Below, piece after piece: positions 17,706-26,347 of a stretch of 64,000 nucleotides of DNA; the stretch's first letter is position 1; each line of letters starts with the position of its first letter. A model generated the notes under the pieces. The model was not told the origin of the DNA, did not search any database, and was given only the letters and a program-made list of their open reading frames with translations. The position numbers and the translations under genes are program-made. This DNA is from a bacterium (GTDB lineage Bacteria > Hydrothermota > Tepidihabitantia > SM23-42 > JAOAFX01), in the NCBI GenBank assembly GCA_036382775.1, contig DASVHD010000038.1:50594-114593 (forward strand). Reading direction: 5' to 3'.

Positions 17706-18578
17706 TTACAGCAGAATTAGTATGCAAGCGACCACCCATAACCCGATCGATATCAGCAGTGCGGCATCGGTAAACAAAAGGCGGTCGGGCGTGTCAGCCC
17801 CGCTTTTTTTGTCCGCGATGTACAGGTAACGCAGCAACCCGTACATGACCAGGGGTATTGTATAGACAAGACGTTTTGTATGAAATTTGATTATGGTCTC
17901 GGGCGAAAGCGTATATATGCAGTAAGAAACAATACAGGCTGTGACCGCAACCGTGATAAGCTGGGTCAGCATGGGCAGGGTATATGATCCGAGCACTTTT
18001 CTTTGATCTGCGGCAGTATCGCCAAGCATGACCATTTCACCCTTTCTTTTTAAAAGCACGATGAACAGGGCGAGAAGGAACGTGCAGACGATCAGCCAGG
18101 ACGAGATATCCACCCTTATGACCGCCGCTCCGGCCACGGCCCTAACCACGTAGGCGCCGGCGACAAAGAGCACGTCAAGGATCACTACCTGTCTTGCCCA
18201 GAGCGAATACAGCGTCATCAGGGCCAGGTACAACAGGCAGACATAAAAGAAATGCCGTTCGATCGCGAAAGCGCACGCAAGCGCGATCAGCGCGAGCAGT
18301 GCCCCTAACATCAGAGCATGATCGCGCCGGATCACACCGGAGGCGATCGGTCGGTTTTTCTTGGCTGGATTGATCTGGTCTTCGGCATGATCGATAACGT
18401 CATTGAGGATATAAGAACTGCTGCTGATCATGGAAAAGATTATGAACGCGGCTATGCTCCTGATGATGTTTGCGGGATCATGGAACTGCCGGCTGAAAAT
18501 GAGCCCGGCAAAGACGAACACGTTCTTGATCCACTGGTTAGGGCGAAGGAGACGGAGGTAGGAGGACAGTGCTGTCAT
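17706..18578 (-). CDS. UbiA-family prenyltransferase, decaprenyl-phosphate phosphoribosyltransferase-like
   Basis: This 290-residue integral membrane protein has about 8-9 hydrophobic helices. It starts MTALSSYLRLLRPNQWIKNVFVFAGLIFS, the typical beginning of the DPPR-synthase branch of the UbiA superfamily. The first aspartate-rich site is NDVIDHAEDQINPAKKNRP, and a second Asp-containing loop is near YIADKKSGAD. In actinobacteria such enzymes move phosphoribose from PRPP to polyprenyl phosphate, the first step to decaprenyl-phosphoryl-arabinose; the same family occurs in many other phyla. Substrate assignment here is inference. It is separated from tldE by a repeat-filled gap. Confidence 0.8.
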   Translation of the reverse strand: MTALSSYLRLLRPNQWIKNVFVFAGLIFSRQFHDPANIIRSIAAFIIFSMISSSSYILNDVIDHAEDQINPAKKNRPIASGVIRRDHALMLGALLALIALACAFAIERHFFYVCLLYLALMTLYSLWARQVVILDVLFVAGAYVVRAVAGAAVIRVDISSWLIVCTFLLALFIVLLKRKGEMVMLGDTAADQRKVLGSYTLPMLTQLITVAVTACIVSYCIYTLSPETIIKFHTKRLVYTIPLVMYGLLRYLYIADKKSGADTPDRLLFTDAALLISIGLWVVACILILL

Positions 18579-18585
18579 TGTCCTT

Positions 18586-18811
18586 AAATTCTAAATACTA
18601 ATTTCTAAATCCTAAACAAGCACTAAGCACTAAATACCAATGTTCTAAATAAAAAAAAGTTTTGGATTTTGGATTTTGGATTTGTTTAGAATTTAGAGCT
18701 TCGGATTTAGGATTTACCATTTGATCTTCAGGGGTGATTCACGCCTCATTCGTTTAATTCGCATTGTCGTTTCATTCGTTCTATTCGAGCCTTATTCGTC
18801 AAATTCGTGGT
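18586..18811. repeat. tract of three short-phrase repeat families
   Basis: Variants of CTAAAT/CTAAGCAC lie at 18586-18650. TTTGGAT/TTTAGAAT phrases, roughly their reverse complement, are at 18660-18717. Repeats of ATTCGTT(C/T)-ATTCG are at 18736-18811. The gap between the UbiA-like and PmbA-like genes contains nothing else. Confidence 0.6.
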
Positions 18812-20176
18812 TTAGAACTCCGTCGCGCTTGTGAAGGTGAAATCCTTTATCCGAACATAGGGCACGATCGAACCCCGAGCGAACCTGCCCCCGTACCCTG
18901 GCTCATCGGGAACGCAGCAAGTCCCCCTGGAAATTCCATCGATATTTTTAAACGCTCTGAAAACATTCTCCGTGAACCGCAGGTTTTTCAATCCCTTTGT
19001 AATAATACCGTTTTCGATCAGGAATGTTCCGTCCCTGGTCATTCCCGTAATGGTCAGTTTATACGGATCAATGACATTCGTGTAATGGAGCCGCGTGACC
19101 AGGATGCCCTTCTTTGTCGTCCTGACCAGGTCGTCAACCGTTGATCGTCCGCCTTCCATGACCAGGTTGACCGGCAACGGACCAAAAGGATTAGGCGCGG
19201 CCAGTGCATGGCCGGTCGTCGCCTTGCGTGCTTTGCCCGCGGTTTGGGAATCGTAGACCACGTTTTTGGCGATCCCTTTCTCAATGAGCACCATTTTTTT
19301 CTTAGGCACGCCTTCGAAATCAAAAGGGATCGCAAACCCGGCGGCATTGAAGGGATCATCAGCGAGTGTAACGCGGGAACTTACGACCTTGGTCTTGAGC
19401 TTACCTGCAAGGAATGATCTGCCCTCTTCGTAGAGCTTACCGTTGAACGCGTAGAATGCAAGATAACCCAACAGATCGGCCATGGCAAGGGGTTCGAAAA
19501 TGGTCATGTACTCTCCCGGCACGCATTCCGCCGGGTTTATTGAAAGCAGCGCCTTGTCAGCAGCGGTATTAGCCAAGCTTTCGAAGTCAAGCGCCAAGAC
19601 ATCGCGGGAGCCGGACTGCACGTAACCCGACGAAGTATCGGTCGACATCACAATGTTGCAAAAAATATCGGCGGACGTGTTATAGGCAAAAGTGCCAGCT
19701 GAATTGCCGATCGCGATCTCAGCTGATCCGTTGGAGACCGATCCAAAAGCCTTGAGCTTCTTCTGCGCGGCTACGCCGACGATCACCCCGACCGCCTCTG
19801 CCCGTTTGCGGTCGGTATACCCGGCAGTTGATCTTTTGTATGTGACGGCCTTTTTATAGCCCCGCGGATCGGAACGCGGCAGGCTGGCGAGATCAGGATT
19901 GTCACGCTGCAGTTTAGCGATCGTTTCTGACCAGTTCTGAGCTTCCCTGATCTTTCCGGTTTCCAGCGAATTGGTCATGGCATAACCGACCTTTTTTCCG
20001 AAGACCGATCTTATCGATACGGTTGTATTGGCTTCCTGGACATTTTGATGGATGTAGTTATTGGCGAACCGGGTCAGCGCCTGGCTGAAATTAAAGACCA
20101 TGACCTCAACCTGATCTGCCCTGGAGTCACGGAGGACCGACGAGATAAGTTTCTTGACCTTAGGCATTCCGATCAT
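18812..20176 (-). CDS. pmbA: TldE/PmbA-family protein
   Basis: The 454-residue protein belongs to the TldD/PmbA (U62) family: ADQVEVMVFN, VSIRSVFGKKVGYAMTNSLE, a central GNSAGTFAYNTSADIFCN region and the C-terminal EPGYGGRFARG. In characterised systems TldD carries the zinc site (HExxxH) and TldE/PmbA is the non-catalytic partner of the heterodimer that trims peptides. No HExxxH is visible here, consistent with TldE, and no tldD lies in the window. A GGAAAGGAG site precedes the ATG at 20176. It is the next gene after the HEAT protein on the same strand, 39 nt away. Confidence 0.85.
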   Translation of the reverse strand: MIGMPKVKKLISSVLRDSRADQVEVMVFNFSQALTRFANNYIHQNVQEANTTVSIRSVFGKKVGYAMTNSLETGKIREAQNWSETIAKLQRDNPDLASLPRSDPRGYKKAVTYKRSTAGYTDRKRAEAVGVIVGVAAQKKLKAFGSVSNGSAEIAIGNSAGTFAYNTSADIFCNIVMSTDTSSGYVQSGSRDVLALDFESLANTAADKALLSINPAECVPGEYMTIFEPLAMADLLGYLAFYAFNGKLYEEGRSFLAGKLKTKVVSSRVTLADDPFNAAGFAIPFDFEGVPKKKMVLIEKGIAKNVVYDSQTAGKARKATTGHALAAPNPFGPLPVNLVMEGGRSTVDDLVRTTKKGILVTRLHYTNVIDPYKLTITGMTRDGTFLIENGIITKGLKNLRFTENVFRAFKNIDGISRGTCCVPDEPGYGGRFARGSIVPYVRIKDFTFTSATEF

Positions 20177-20215
20177 AACGCTCCTTTCCCCTTGAATGAC
20201 GGCATGGGCAACCGA

Positions 20216-22396
20216 TCAACTGTAATCAACGCCGCTTTTCTTCAGGATATCCTGGGCTGACGATGCGATGAACGCGTCCTTGTGCCGCGCTGCGGCCTGA
20301 AGGAATTGTCTTGCTTTCTCGGTGTTCAGTAACGCCAGCGCGTTCAACGCGGCCTCTTTGGTGGCATAAAGCAGTTCGCTTTTGAATATCGCCCGTTCGG
20401 CCAGCACATCGGCAACAGCATCGATCACCGTATCGTCACCAACCTTGCCGAGGACACGCAGGATCTCCTGTCTGAATTTTTCCTCTTTTTCGTCCGGGAT
20501 ACTGCGCCGCTGCTTCAGCCAGTTCAACGCGGCGGGAAGCTTCGGGCGCACCGTTTCCCGATCCAGATTTTTCATGGCCGCGATCACGGTCCGCGGGTAT
20601 TTGCTGTTCAGCGCCTTTTTATAATATTCTATCGTGCCGGGCGCTTTGTACTGCTGCAGTGCTTCAATGACATCGGCCTGCACGCGTTCATCCGGGTCCT
20701 CGACCAGCGGCCCGATCACGCCGATCACACTCTCCAGCTTAAGTTCGCCGAGAATGTAGACGCCGTTGCGCCGGATGAACCATTCCGATGAATTAAGCAT
20801 CTTCGAAACCTCGGCAATGGCTTTCTCGCCGACCCGGATCAGCACGTCAATGATCTTCATGCGGACCGTGCGGTCCTCGGCCTCGCGCAGCGTATCGACT
20901 AGCATCGGGACCGAGAGCTCAGCCATGGCAACCAGGGCTTCCCGGGCCTCGACGAACGAGCCCTGATCCCATAACAGAGACACCATTTCCGGCACGTAAT
21001 TCTGGTCCTTCAATTGGGTAATGACCTCGATCACCTTTTTCTTTTTGTCCATCAAGGTGGCTTCCTTACGCATGAGGTGTTTGCCGAACTTTTTTGATAC
21101 CAGCTGCAACAGATCGTTCAGTTTCAGCTGTCCCGATTTAACATAAATACTTTTCAACGCCTCGATCACGCGGTCGAACGTCTTCAGTTCGGATTCTGCG
21201 TCCGCCATTGTGTCCAGCCGGTCCACGATCGTCTGCACCAGGTCATAATTTTTCTGCTCAAACAACTTGGGGATGAATTTCATCATCTCATCGATCCCCT
21301 TAATGCGCGCCTCATGGGAAACGTCGCGTAGCTGGGGGAAGATCCGCCTCAATTCCATTTCGATGTTCCGGCTCTGGAACCGGTCGGCTTCCTTGGTACC
21401 CTTGGTTGTTTTCAGCTCGCTCATCAGACGGCTCACGATCTTCTCAAAATTGAGTTCGGGTACGTTGACACGCAGGGTCGACAGGATGTCCGGCAGCCGC
21501 GTGCCCGTAACGTTCTTCAGGATCTCGACGATCTCGGTTTCAGTGTCGCCCGTCTTGCTCCGCGCCTTGGCGGAAATGATATCGACCAGGTCCTCGTCGG
21601 GCATGGTCGGGATCAGCGTCTTGAATAAGGTGGCCAGCTTTTTGTTCTCGATCTTGTGCATCGCAATGTTTTTCTTTATCGTGGGTGAAAGGAACGACAG
21701 GATCCGCGAAAAAACGAGTGAATATTCATCCCACCTTCCCTCGCCGTACTGGTCAGCGACGATGGCCGACAGTTTCTCGAGCCCGGCGATGACCTTGTCC
21801 GTCTGGACATTCGACGGTTCCGCTCCCATGACCCCGACGCCTGAGAGAAAACTGCCCAGCTGCTTCACGCGCTCCTCGTCGCTGACCGCCGTGTCCACGG
21901 TGACCAGCGACTCCAGGAAGTTGTCCCAGTTTATCTCATGCATCTCCTGCTCGGACGAGACTACGCCGACCCGGAATTTATTCACCTTGATGCCAAGAAT
22001 GCCTTTTGTTTTCATCATGGAAACGATGTCGCCGTAATCTGCCAGATCAACTGGGGTCGCTGCCATGACCGTGAAAAACTCCCTGAGCTGTTCATCTGAA
22101 ACATCGACGCTGAAGGTTATGCTTTTGACATCGAGCTGCCCGAACCGGTCCACCAGGCTCCTCACGATCGGCAATCGCTTTGATTCAAAGCGATCCTCAT
22201 CGATCATGATGACGTCCTCGATGATTACTATCGACAGCGACTCTTTTTCCATGGGAACTTCCTTGAGCATGATCTTGACCTTCTGAATGATCGGCATGAG
22301 CGACGGGTGGCCCTTGGGATAGGTCCGGCTGATATTGATGCCCAGCCCGATCTGTTTTATGAATTCGGCGTGGAACTGCGAAGTCAGGTCAGCCAT
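20216..22396 (-). CDS. HEAT-repeat protein with conserved N-terminal domain
   Basis: The 726-residue protein has no signal peptide or membrane segment. Residues 1-150 form an alpha/beta domain starting FIKQIGLGINISRTYPKGHPSL, a YP.GHP phrase I associate with uncharacterised signalling proteins. Residues about 470-720 are HEAT-like helical pairs (DQGSFVEAREALVAMAELSV, RVGEKAIAEVSKMLNSSEWFIRRNGVYILGELK, VEDPDERVQADVIEALQQY). HEAT arrays are protein-binding scaffolds. It begins 6 nt after the small cyclase-like gene, so it is probably the third partner of that signalling unit. No enzymatic motif is seen. Confidence 0.75.
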   Translation of the reverse strand: MADLTSQFHAEFIKQIGLGINISRTYPKGHPSLMPIIQKVKIMLKEVPMEKESLSIVIIEDVIMIDEDRFESKRLPIVRSLVDRFGQLDVKSITFSVDVSDEQLREFFTVMAATPVDLADYGDIVSMMKTKGILGIKVNKFRVGVVSSEQEMHEINWDNFLESLVTVDTAVSDEERVKQLGSFLSGVGVMGAEPSNVQTDKVIAGLEKLSAIVADQYGEGRWDEYSLVFSRILSFLSPTIKKNIAMHKIENKKLATLFKTLIPTMPDEDLVDIISAKARSKTGDTETEIVEILKNVTGTRLPDILSTLRVNVPELNFEKIVSRLMSELKTTKGTKEADRFQSRNIEMELRRIFPQLRDVSHEARIKGIDEMMKFIPKLFEQKNYDLVQTIVDRLDTMADAESELKTFDRVIEALKSIYVKSGQLKLNDLLQLVSKKFGKHLMRKEATLMDKKKKVIEVITQLKDQNYVPEMVSLLWDQGSFVEAREALVAMAELSVPMLVDTLREAEDRTVRMKIIDVLIRVGEKAIAEVSKMLNSSEWFIRRNGVYILGELKLESVIGVIGPLVEDPDERVQADVIEALQQYKAPGTIEYYKKALNSKYPRTVIAAMKNLDRETVRPKLPAALNWLKQRRSIPDEKEEKFRQEILRVLGKVGDDTVIDAVADVLAERAIFKSELLYATKEAALNALALLNTEKARQFLQAAARHKDAFIASSAQDILKKSGVDYS

Positions 22397-22402
22397 GATG
22401 TA

Positions 22403-23050
22403 TTATTTCATCTCCACTTTGTATTCATAAGCCATGACCGTCAGGTTATCTTTGATCAGTTCGCCGATCTCGTGGTAGATAAAGAACGATTTCGTCGCCG
22501 CGTACAGGTTGGCGCCCACGTAGATCGAATTTTCATCCGCGTTCTTTTGCAGGATCTGGGCTCGGGTAAATCCCGCGGTCACGATATATGAGCTTTGCAT
22601 GCTTTCCTTCACGTTGTGGACAAAGACCTTATCCATCTCACACCCGATCTTCAATCCGATGTTCTTCCGGGAATCCTTCCGCGCGTATTTTTGCAGCTTC
22701 AAGATCATCTCTTCACCGCTTAAGACCGCCATATGCGGCGCAAAGCCGGAACCCTTGGTAAGACCGAAAACGCAAACCATTTCATCGCCAATGACCTGGT
22801 ACACGCTGCCTTTGTACGAGGTCACGATCGTCGAGAAAATGCTGAAGATATCGTTCAAGAACGACATGACTTCCTCGGCCTGCATGGCTTCGCACATCGA
22901 CGTGAACCCGGATATGTCGGCGCGCAAGAAGGTCAGGTTCGTCTCCTCGAAAGGAAGGTCACTGAACTGCCCGATGAAGCTGCCGCAGAATGGACAAAAA
23001 TTCGACGGACGCTCAATCGTTTTTTCACATTGGTGGCATTTTATCATCAT
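22403..23050 (-). CDS. small class III cyclase-homology protein, metal-site half
   Basis: The 215-residue protein has a zinc ribbon (Cys5, Cys8, Cys19, Cys22) and one class III nucleotidyl-cyclase homology domain. Both metal-binding aspartates are in place: Asp45 in LRADISGFT and Asp89 in VIGDEMVCVFG. The substrate lysine four residues before Asp89 is Gln85. The catalytic Asn and Arg of the usual VNxAxR motif align with Thr162 and Ile166 (AGFTRAQIL). It therefore looks unable to form a homodimeric active site, but it could supply the metal half of a heterodimer. The start overlaps the end of the large cyclase-like gene by 4 nt (ATGA), so co-translation is likely. Catalytic role is inference. 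Confidence 0.8.
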   Translation of the reverse strand: MMIKCHQCEKTIERPSNFCPFCGSFIGQFSDLPFEETNLTFLRADISGFTSMCEAMQAEEVMSFLNDIFSIFSTIVTSYKGSVYQVIGDEMVCVFGLTKGSGFAPHMAVLSGEEMILKLQKYARKDSRKNIGLKIGCEMDKVFVHNVKESMQSSYIVTAGFTRAQILQKNADENSIYVGANLYAATKSFFIYHEIGELIKDNLTVMAYEYKVEMK

Positions 23051-26000
23051 ACCTCGAGCAGCTGCCGGTATTCCTGTTTGGCCAGATAGAATTTCTGGTT
23101 TTCCGGTCCCAGTTTCGACTTTATATCGTTGAAAATGACAAGGGACCGGCTGCCATAGTAACGGCTTTTATCGTCATCCCCGCTGCGGTGTGAAGCGACC
23201 GCGAGCTGGCACATGCTGCGCGCGATCAAAGGCGGCAGTTTGATTGTCTCAGCGATCGTCATCGCTTGCCGGATCATGTATTCCTCCTGATCCTGCTCAA
23301 ATTGCGACAGTTGGACCAGGGATTCACATTCGATGTCCTTTTGATAGAATTTTTGGGCGATATGTATGGCATTCTTCAAGAAATCAGCGGCTTTGGTCTG
23401 ATCACCCAGGTTGATAAAGGTCAGTGCCTTGTAAAGATCGATCTCTGCCAGCATGTTCTCCCGCGCGAATTGACCGGCTTTCTTGTCGATGGCTTCAAGG
23501 TACTTCATTGATTCAACCCGATCTTCCTTCTTTGATAACAACAGGGCAAGACGGGCGCCCGACCGGACGACATTATCGATATTGCCGATCATTTCCGCGG
23601 AGACGTAAATGTCGAGATACTGCTCCCTGGCCTTCTCATAATTGCCGATCAGGCAATAAATATCCGCGGCTAGACCTTTGAACTGGATAATGCGCCGGAT
23701 CTCCTCGGTCTTGGAGAACATCTCGATACCGTAAGTGAGATATTCAAGCGCTTGTTCGTAGTTGCCCAGGTCCTTGTGCAGGTGGGCGAGGTTGTACAGG
23801 CACGCAACCTCGCCGTTGCGGATGCTGCGGCTCCGGGCGATGTTCCAGCTGACATTATAGTACAGCAGGCTTTTTTCATACTCATATTTCCCGGCGTACG
23901 CGAACCCGAGATGCGCATTCAGTATAGTATTCAGGTCCTGGTTGGGCTCATCGCATTTCTGGATGCCGGTCAGGAACAATTCCTCGGCGCTGTTGTACTG
24001 ATTGGCCATGATATAGGAGTAACCCAAACGTTCAATGAACTGCAGTTCGTCCCGCAGAATACCGGCCTGGCGCGCGCTTTCAAGCCCTTCCTGCGCGGTC
24101 TCTTTCATCTTCTGGACATTGCCCGTGACCTCGTACAAATCGGTAAGGCTCAGCGATATCTCACGCGCCAGCTCATCCGGGACCTGGTTTTGCCATTCTT
24201 TCCGGATCTTGAGGGCGGAATTATAGAACGTGAAAGCCTGGTCGATCGCGAACAGGTTCTTGGCTTTATCGCCGGACAGCTTATTGTAATAAGCCGCTTT
24301 TTTCCAGTTCTCACCGTACGCGTAATGGAACCCGATATCTTCATAGAAATCCGATAACCGGCTCGCGTAGACATGTTCCATGAGCCCGCCGACCCGCTGA
24401 TGCAGTTCCTTGCGTTTCCGGACCGGCAGCACCGAATAAGCCGCGTCCTTCAGAAGATTGTGACGGAATATCAAAACCGGATCGGTCTCACCTTTGGAGA
24501 TCACGAAATACCCTTCACCCACCAGGAAATCCAGCCGGTCACTGATATCCCGGTTATCCAGAAGTTCCTCCAGGATCCGGAAGTTAAAACTGTACCCGAG
24601 AACCGACGCGTGGTCGACGATCAGACGGTCGTTGGAAGGCAGCGAATCAATCGTTGCCATGACCACGCCATAGAGATCGTCCAGGAACGCCAGCCGTTGT
24701 TCCTTTTCGAGATACCAGCGTCCGGATACCTCTTTGATCATATTGGTACGGCGGGTGTTACGGATCGCTTCGATTGTGAACATCGGATTGCCGCCGGCTG
24801 ACCTGAAGATGAAATCGACTAGTTTGGCGTCAACGTCACCAAGCAGAAAAGTCACAAGCGAGCGCACATCGTCAAAAGAAAGCGGCATAAGGTTCAATTC
24901 CTCGACTTGGACCGGGATCTTGACCACATAATCCCGAGATGGATTCACCAGGACCATCATCAAAGGCGTATCCTTCAATTCCGCAGCCAGGTAACTTATC
25001 AAATCCTTGGTCATGAAATCCACGCGATTGAATTCCTCGAAAATAACAACCATCGGCCGCTTTTTGCATTCATAACGCAAAAGGTCCCTGATCGCAGTTC
25101 GTATTTCCTCATCCACAGCACGTAGTTCTTCGGTCGAGATCCTCGGCAGGTCGCCAAACAGGAAATTGTTCAGACCTTTGATATCCTGGGGCGATAATCC
25201 CAACTGGGAACCGATCCGCTGGACCTTGGTTTGAGCGGCATCCTGCTTTTCCGCGTCTGAAATGCTGAAATAATTCTTAAGAAAAAACCTGAAAGGATAG
25301 TATGCCGACTGCACGTCCGCCGCGCACTGTGCTTCATAACAGTTATACAGACCATCTTTAGCCAGCTGTTTTTCGAACTCCTCTTTTACGCGCGTCTTGC
25401 CGATGCCCATTTGGCCGTTTATGACGCTGATGACCAGGCAATTCTTCGCCAGCCCCTGGGTAAGCGTGGTCAGGCGCCGCAGTTCATCGACGCGTCCGAA
25501 TACCGGCAGCTGCAACACCCTCAGGAACAGGGCGTCTTCTTTTAATCCTTTAAGCATGTAGGTTTTGATCCGCTCTTTTTTCCCTTTTACCATGCGCTCG
25601 CCGAAGTCCTCGGTGACAATATACTCAAGCGCCCGGCGTGCGGTCGCGTCGCTGATCAGGATCTCGCCCGGCGGGCAGATCTCGGCCATACGGGCCGTGG
25701 TATTGATCGTGTCGCCGATCACGGTCAGGAACTCACCCATGACATAGCCGAAAAAAGCCCGCCCTGTATTGATGCCGATCGTGATATTGATGCTCTCAAG
25801 TTCATTGTTCGCAAGTTTCTGTTTCCGCCACTGCGCCTGGATCTCGAACGCACAGCGCATGGTCCTGATAATATCGTCGTGATGCGCGCGCGGCGCGCCG
25901 AAGATCCCCAGGACCCGAAGGTCCGGCAGGATCTTATTGGAAGTGCCGTCGAACGAATGAATGACGTCCTCAATGCGATTCAATGCCTCGCGCAGAAAGA

Positions 26001-26214
26001 CCATGATCTTTTTGTACTCGGTGATCGTCGAAAGTTTCTCAAAACCGGTAAAATTGACGAAAACCGCGGTCAACAGCCTGAGCTCGCCGCCGAGCATGGC
26101 CAGCCGTTCCGATATCAGCTGTTTCCGACCAGCCAGGAATTGGGACCCGCAAACCGCACAGTAATTAGCGTCGTCTACGTTTTCCGTCGACTTGCAGTAT
26201 GCACAGGTTTTCAT
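23047..26214 (-). CDS. zinc ribbon - cyclase domain - ATPase - TPR protein, substrate-site half
   Basis: The 1055-residue protein has a zinc ribbon (Cys4, Cys7, Cys19, Cys22), a class III cyclase domain (about 45-225), an AAA/STAND-type ATPase with Walker A GQMGIGKT (267-274), and TPR-like helices (about 640-1040). In the cyclase domain the first metal Asp is Asn54 (VFVNFTGF). The second region, KILPD, keeps Lys94 and Asp98 but has one extra residue before the FGAP landmark. The catalytic Asn171 and Arg175 (GDTINTTAR) are intact. The fused ATPase-TPR part resembles ligand-sensing STAND regulators. Its own promoter overlaps the stop of the upstream kinase gene, and the leader has a perfect inverted repeat. 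I infer it pairs with the adjacent small cyclase. Confidence 0.85.
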   Translation of the reverse strand: MKTCAYCKSTENVDDANYCAVCGSQFLAGRKQLISERLAMLGGELRLLTAVFVNFTGFEKLSTITEYKKIMVFLREALNRIEDVIHSFDGTSNKILPDLRVLGIFGAPRAHHDDIIRTMRCAFEIQAQWRKQKLANNELESINITIGINTGRAFFGYVMGEFLTVIGDTINTTARMAEICPPGEILISDATARRALEYIVTEDFGERMVKGKKERIKTYMLKGLKEDALFLRVLQLPVFGRVDELRRLTTLTQGLAKNCLVISVINGQMGIGKTRVKEEFEKQLAKDGLYNCYEAQCAADVQSAYYPFRFFLKNYFSISDAEKQDAAQTKVQRIGSQLGLSPQDIKGLNNFLFGDLPRISTEELRAVDEEIRTAIRDLLRYECKKRPMVVIFEEFNRVDFMTKDLISYLAAELKDTPLMMVLVNPSRDYVVKIPVQVEELNLMPLSFDDVRSLVTFLLGDVDAKLVDFIFRSAGGNPMFTIEAIRNTRRTNMIKEVSGRWYLEKEQRLAFLDDLYGVVMATIDSLPSNDRLIVDHASVLGYSFNFRILEELLDNRDISDRLDFLVGEGYFVISKGETDPVLIFRHNLLKDAAYSVLPVRKRKELHQRVGGLMEHVYASRLSDFYEDIGFHYAYGENWKKAAYYNKLSGDKAKNLFAIDQAFTFYNSALKIRKEWQNQVPDELAREISLSLTDLYEVTGNVQKMKETAQEGLESARQAGILRDELQFIERLGYSYIMANQYNSAEELFLTGIQKCDEPNQDLNTILNAHLGFAYAGKYEYEKSLLYYNVSWNIARSRSIRNGEVACLYNLAHLHKDLGNYEQALEYLTYGIEMFSKTEEIRRIIQFKGLAADIYCLIGNYEKAREQYLDIYVSAEMIGNIDNVVRSGARLALLLSKKEDRVESMKYLEAIDKKAGQFARENMLAEIDLYKALTFINLGDQTKAADFLKNAIHIAQKFYQKDIECESLVQLSQFEQDQEEYMIRQAMTIAETIKLPPLIARSMCQLAVASHRSGDDDKSRYYGSRSLVIFNDIKSKLGPENQKFYLAKQEYRQLLEV

Positions 26215-26300
26215 GGCTCTCGTAATACGGCCTCCAAGCGCCGCAGCACTGACTTTTCCATCGAAAAAACGGAATATATCATAGGTTTAAGTCTAGTTTT

Positions 26301-26320
26301 TACGTATACCATCATACGTA
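26301..26320. promoter_or_regulatory. perfect inverted repeat at the transcription start, candidate operator
   Basis: TACGTAT (26301-26307), a 6-nt spacer, ATACGTA (26314-26320). It abuts the -10 box at 26320-26325 and covers the expected start of the cyclase transcript, the usual place for a repressor site. Confidence 0.5.
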
Positions 26321-26347
26321 GTATAACCATCTAGAAAAATATGTCAA
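26320..26347 (-). promoter_or_regulatory. sigma-70-type promoter for the cyclase unit
   Basis: Minus strand TTGACA (26347-26342), a 16-bp spacer and TATACT (26325-26320). The -35 box overlaps the TGA stop of the upstream sensor kinase gene. The leader to the ATG at 26214 is about 100 nt. Confidence 0.65.

Noticed and set aside
18586..18811. CRISPR array
   Set aside because: The repeats are 5-10 nt imperfect phrases without regular spacers, and no cas genes are present.
22403..23050. Reading the small cyclase gene as a decayed pseudogene
   Set aside because: The frame is intact, both metal motifs are well conserved, and the gene is tightly coupled to its neighbour; the losses are confined to the half of the site the neighbour retains.
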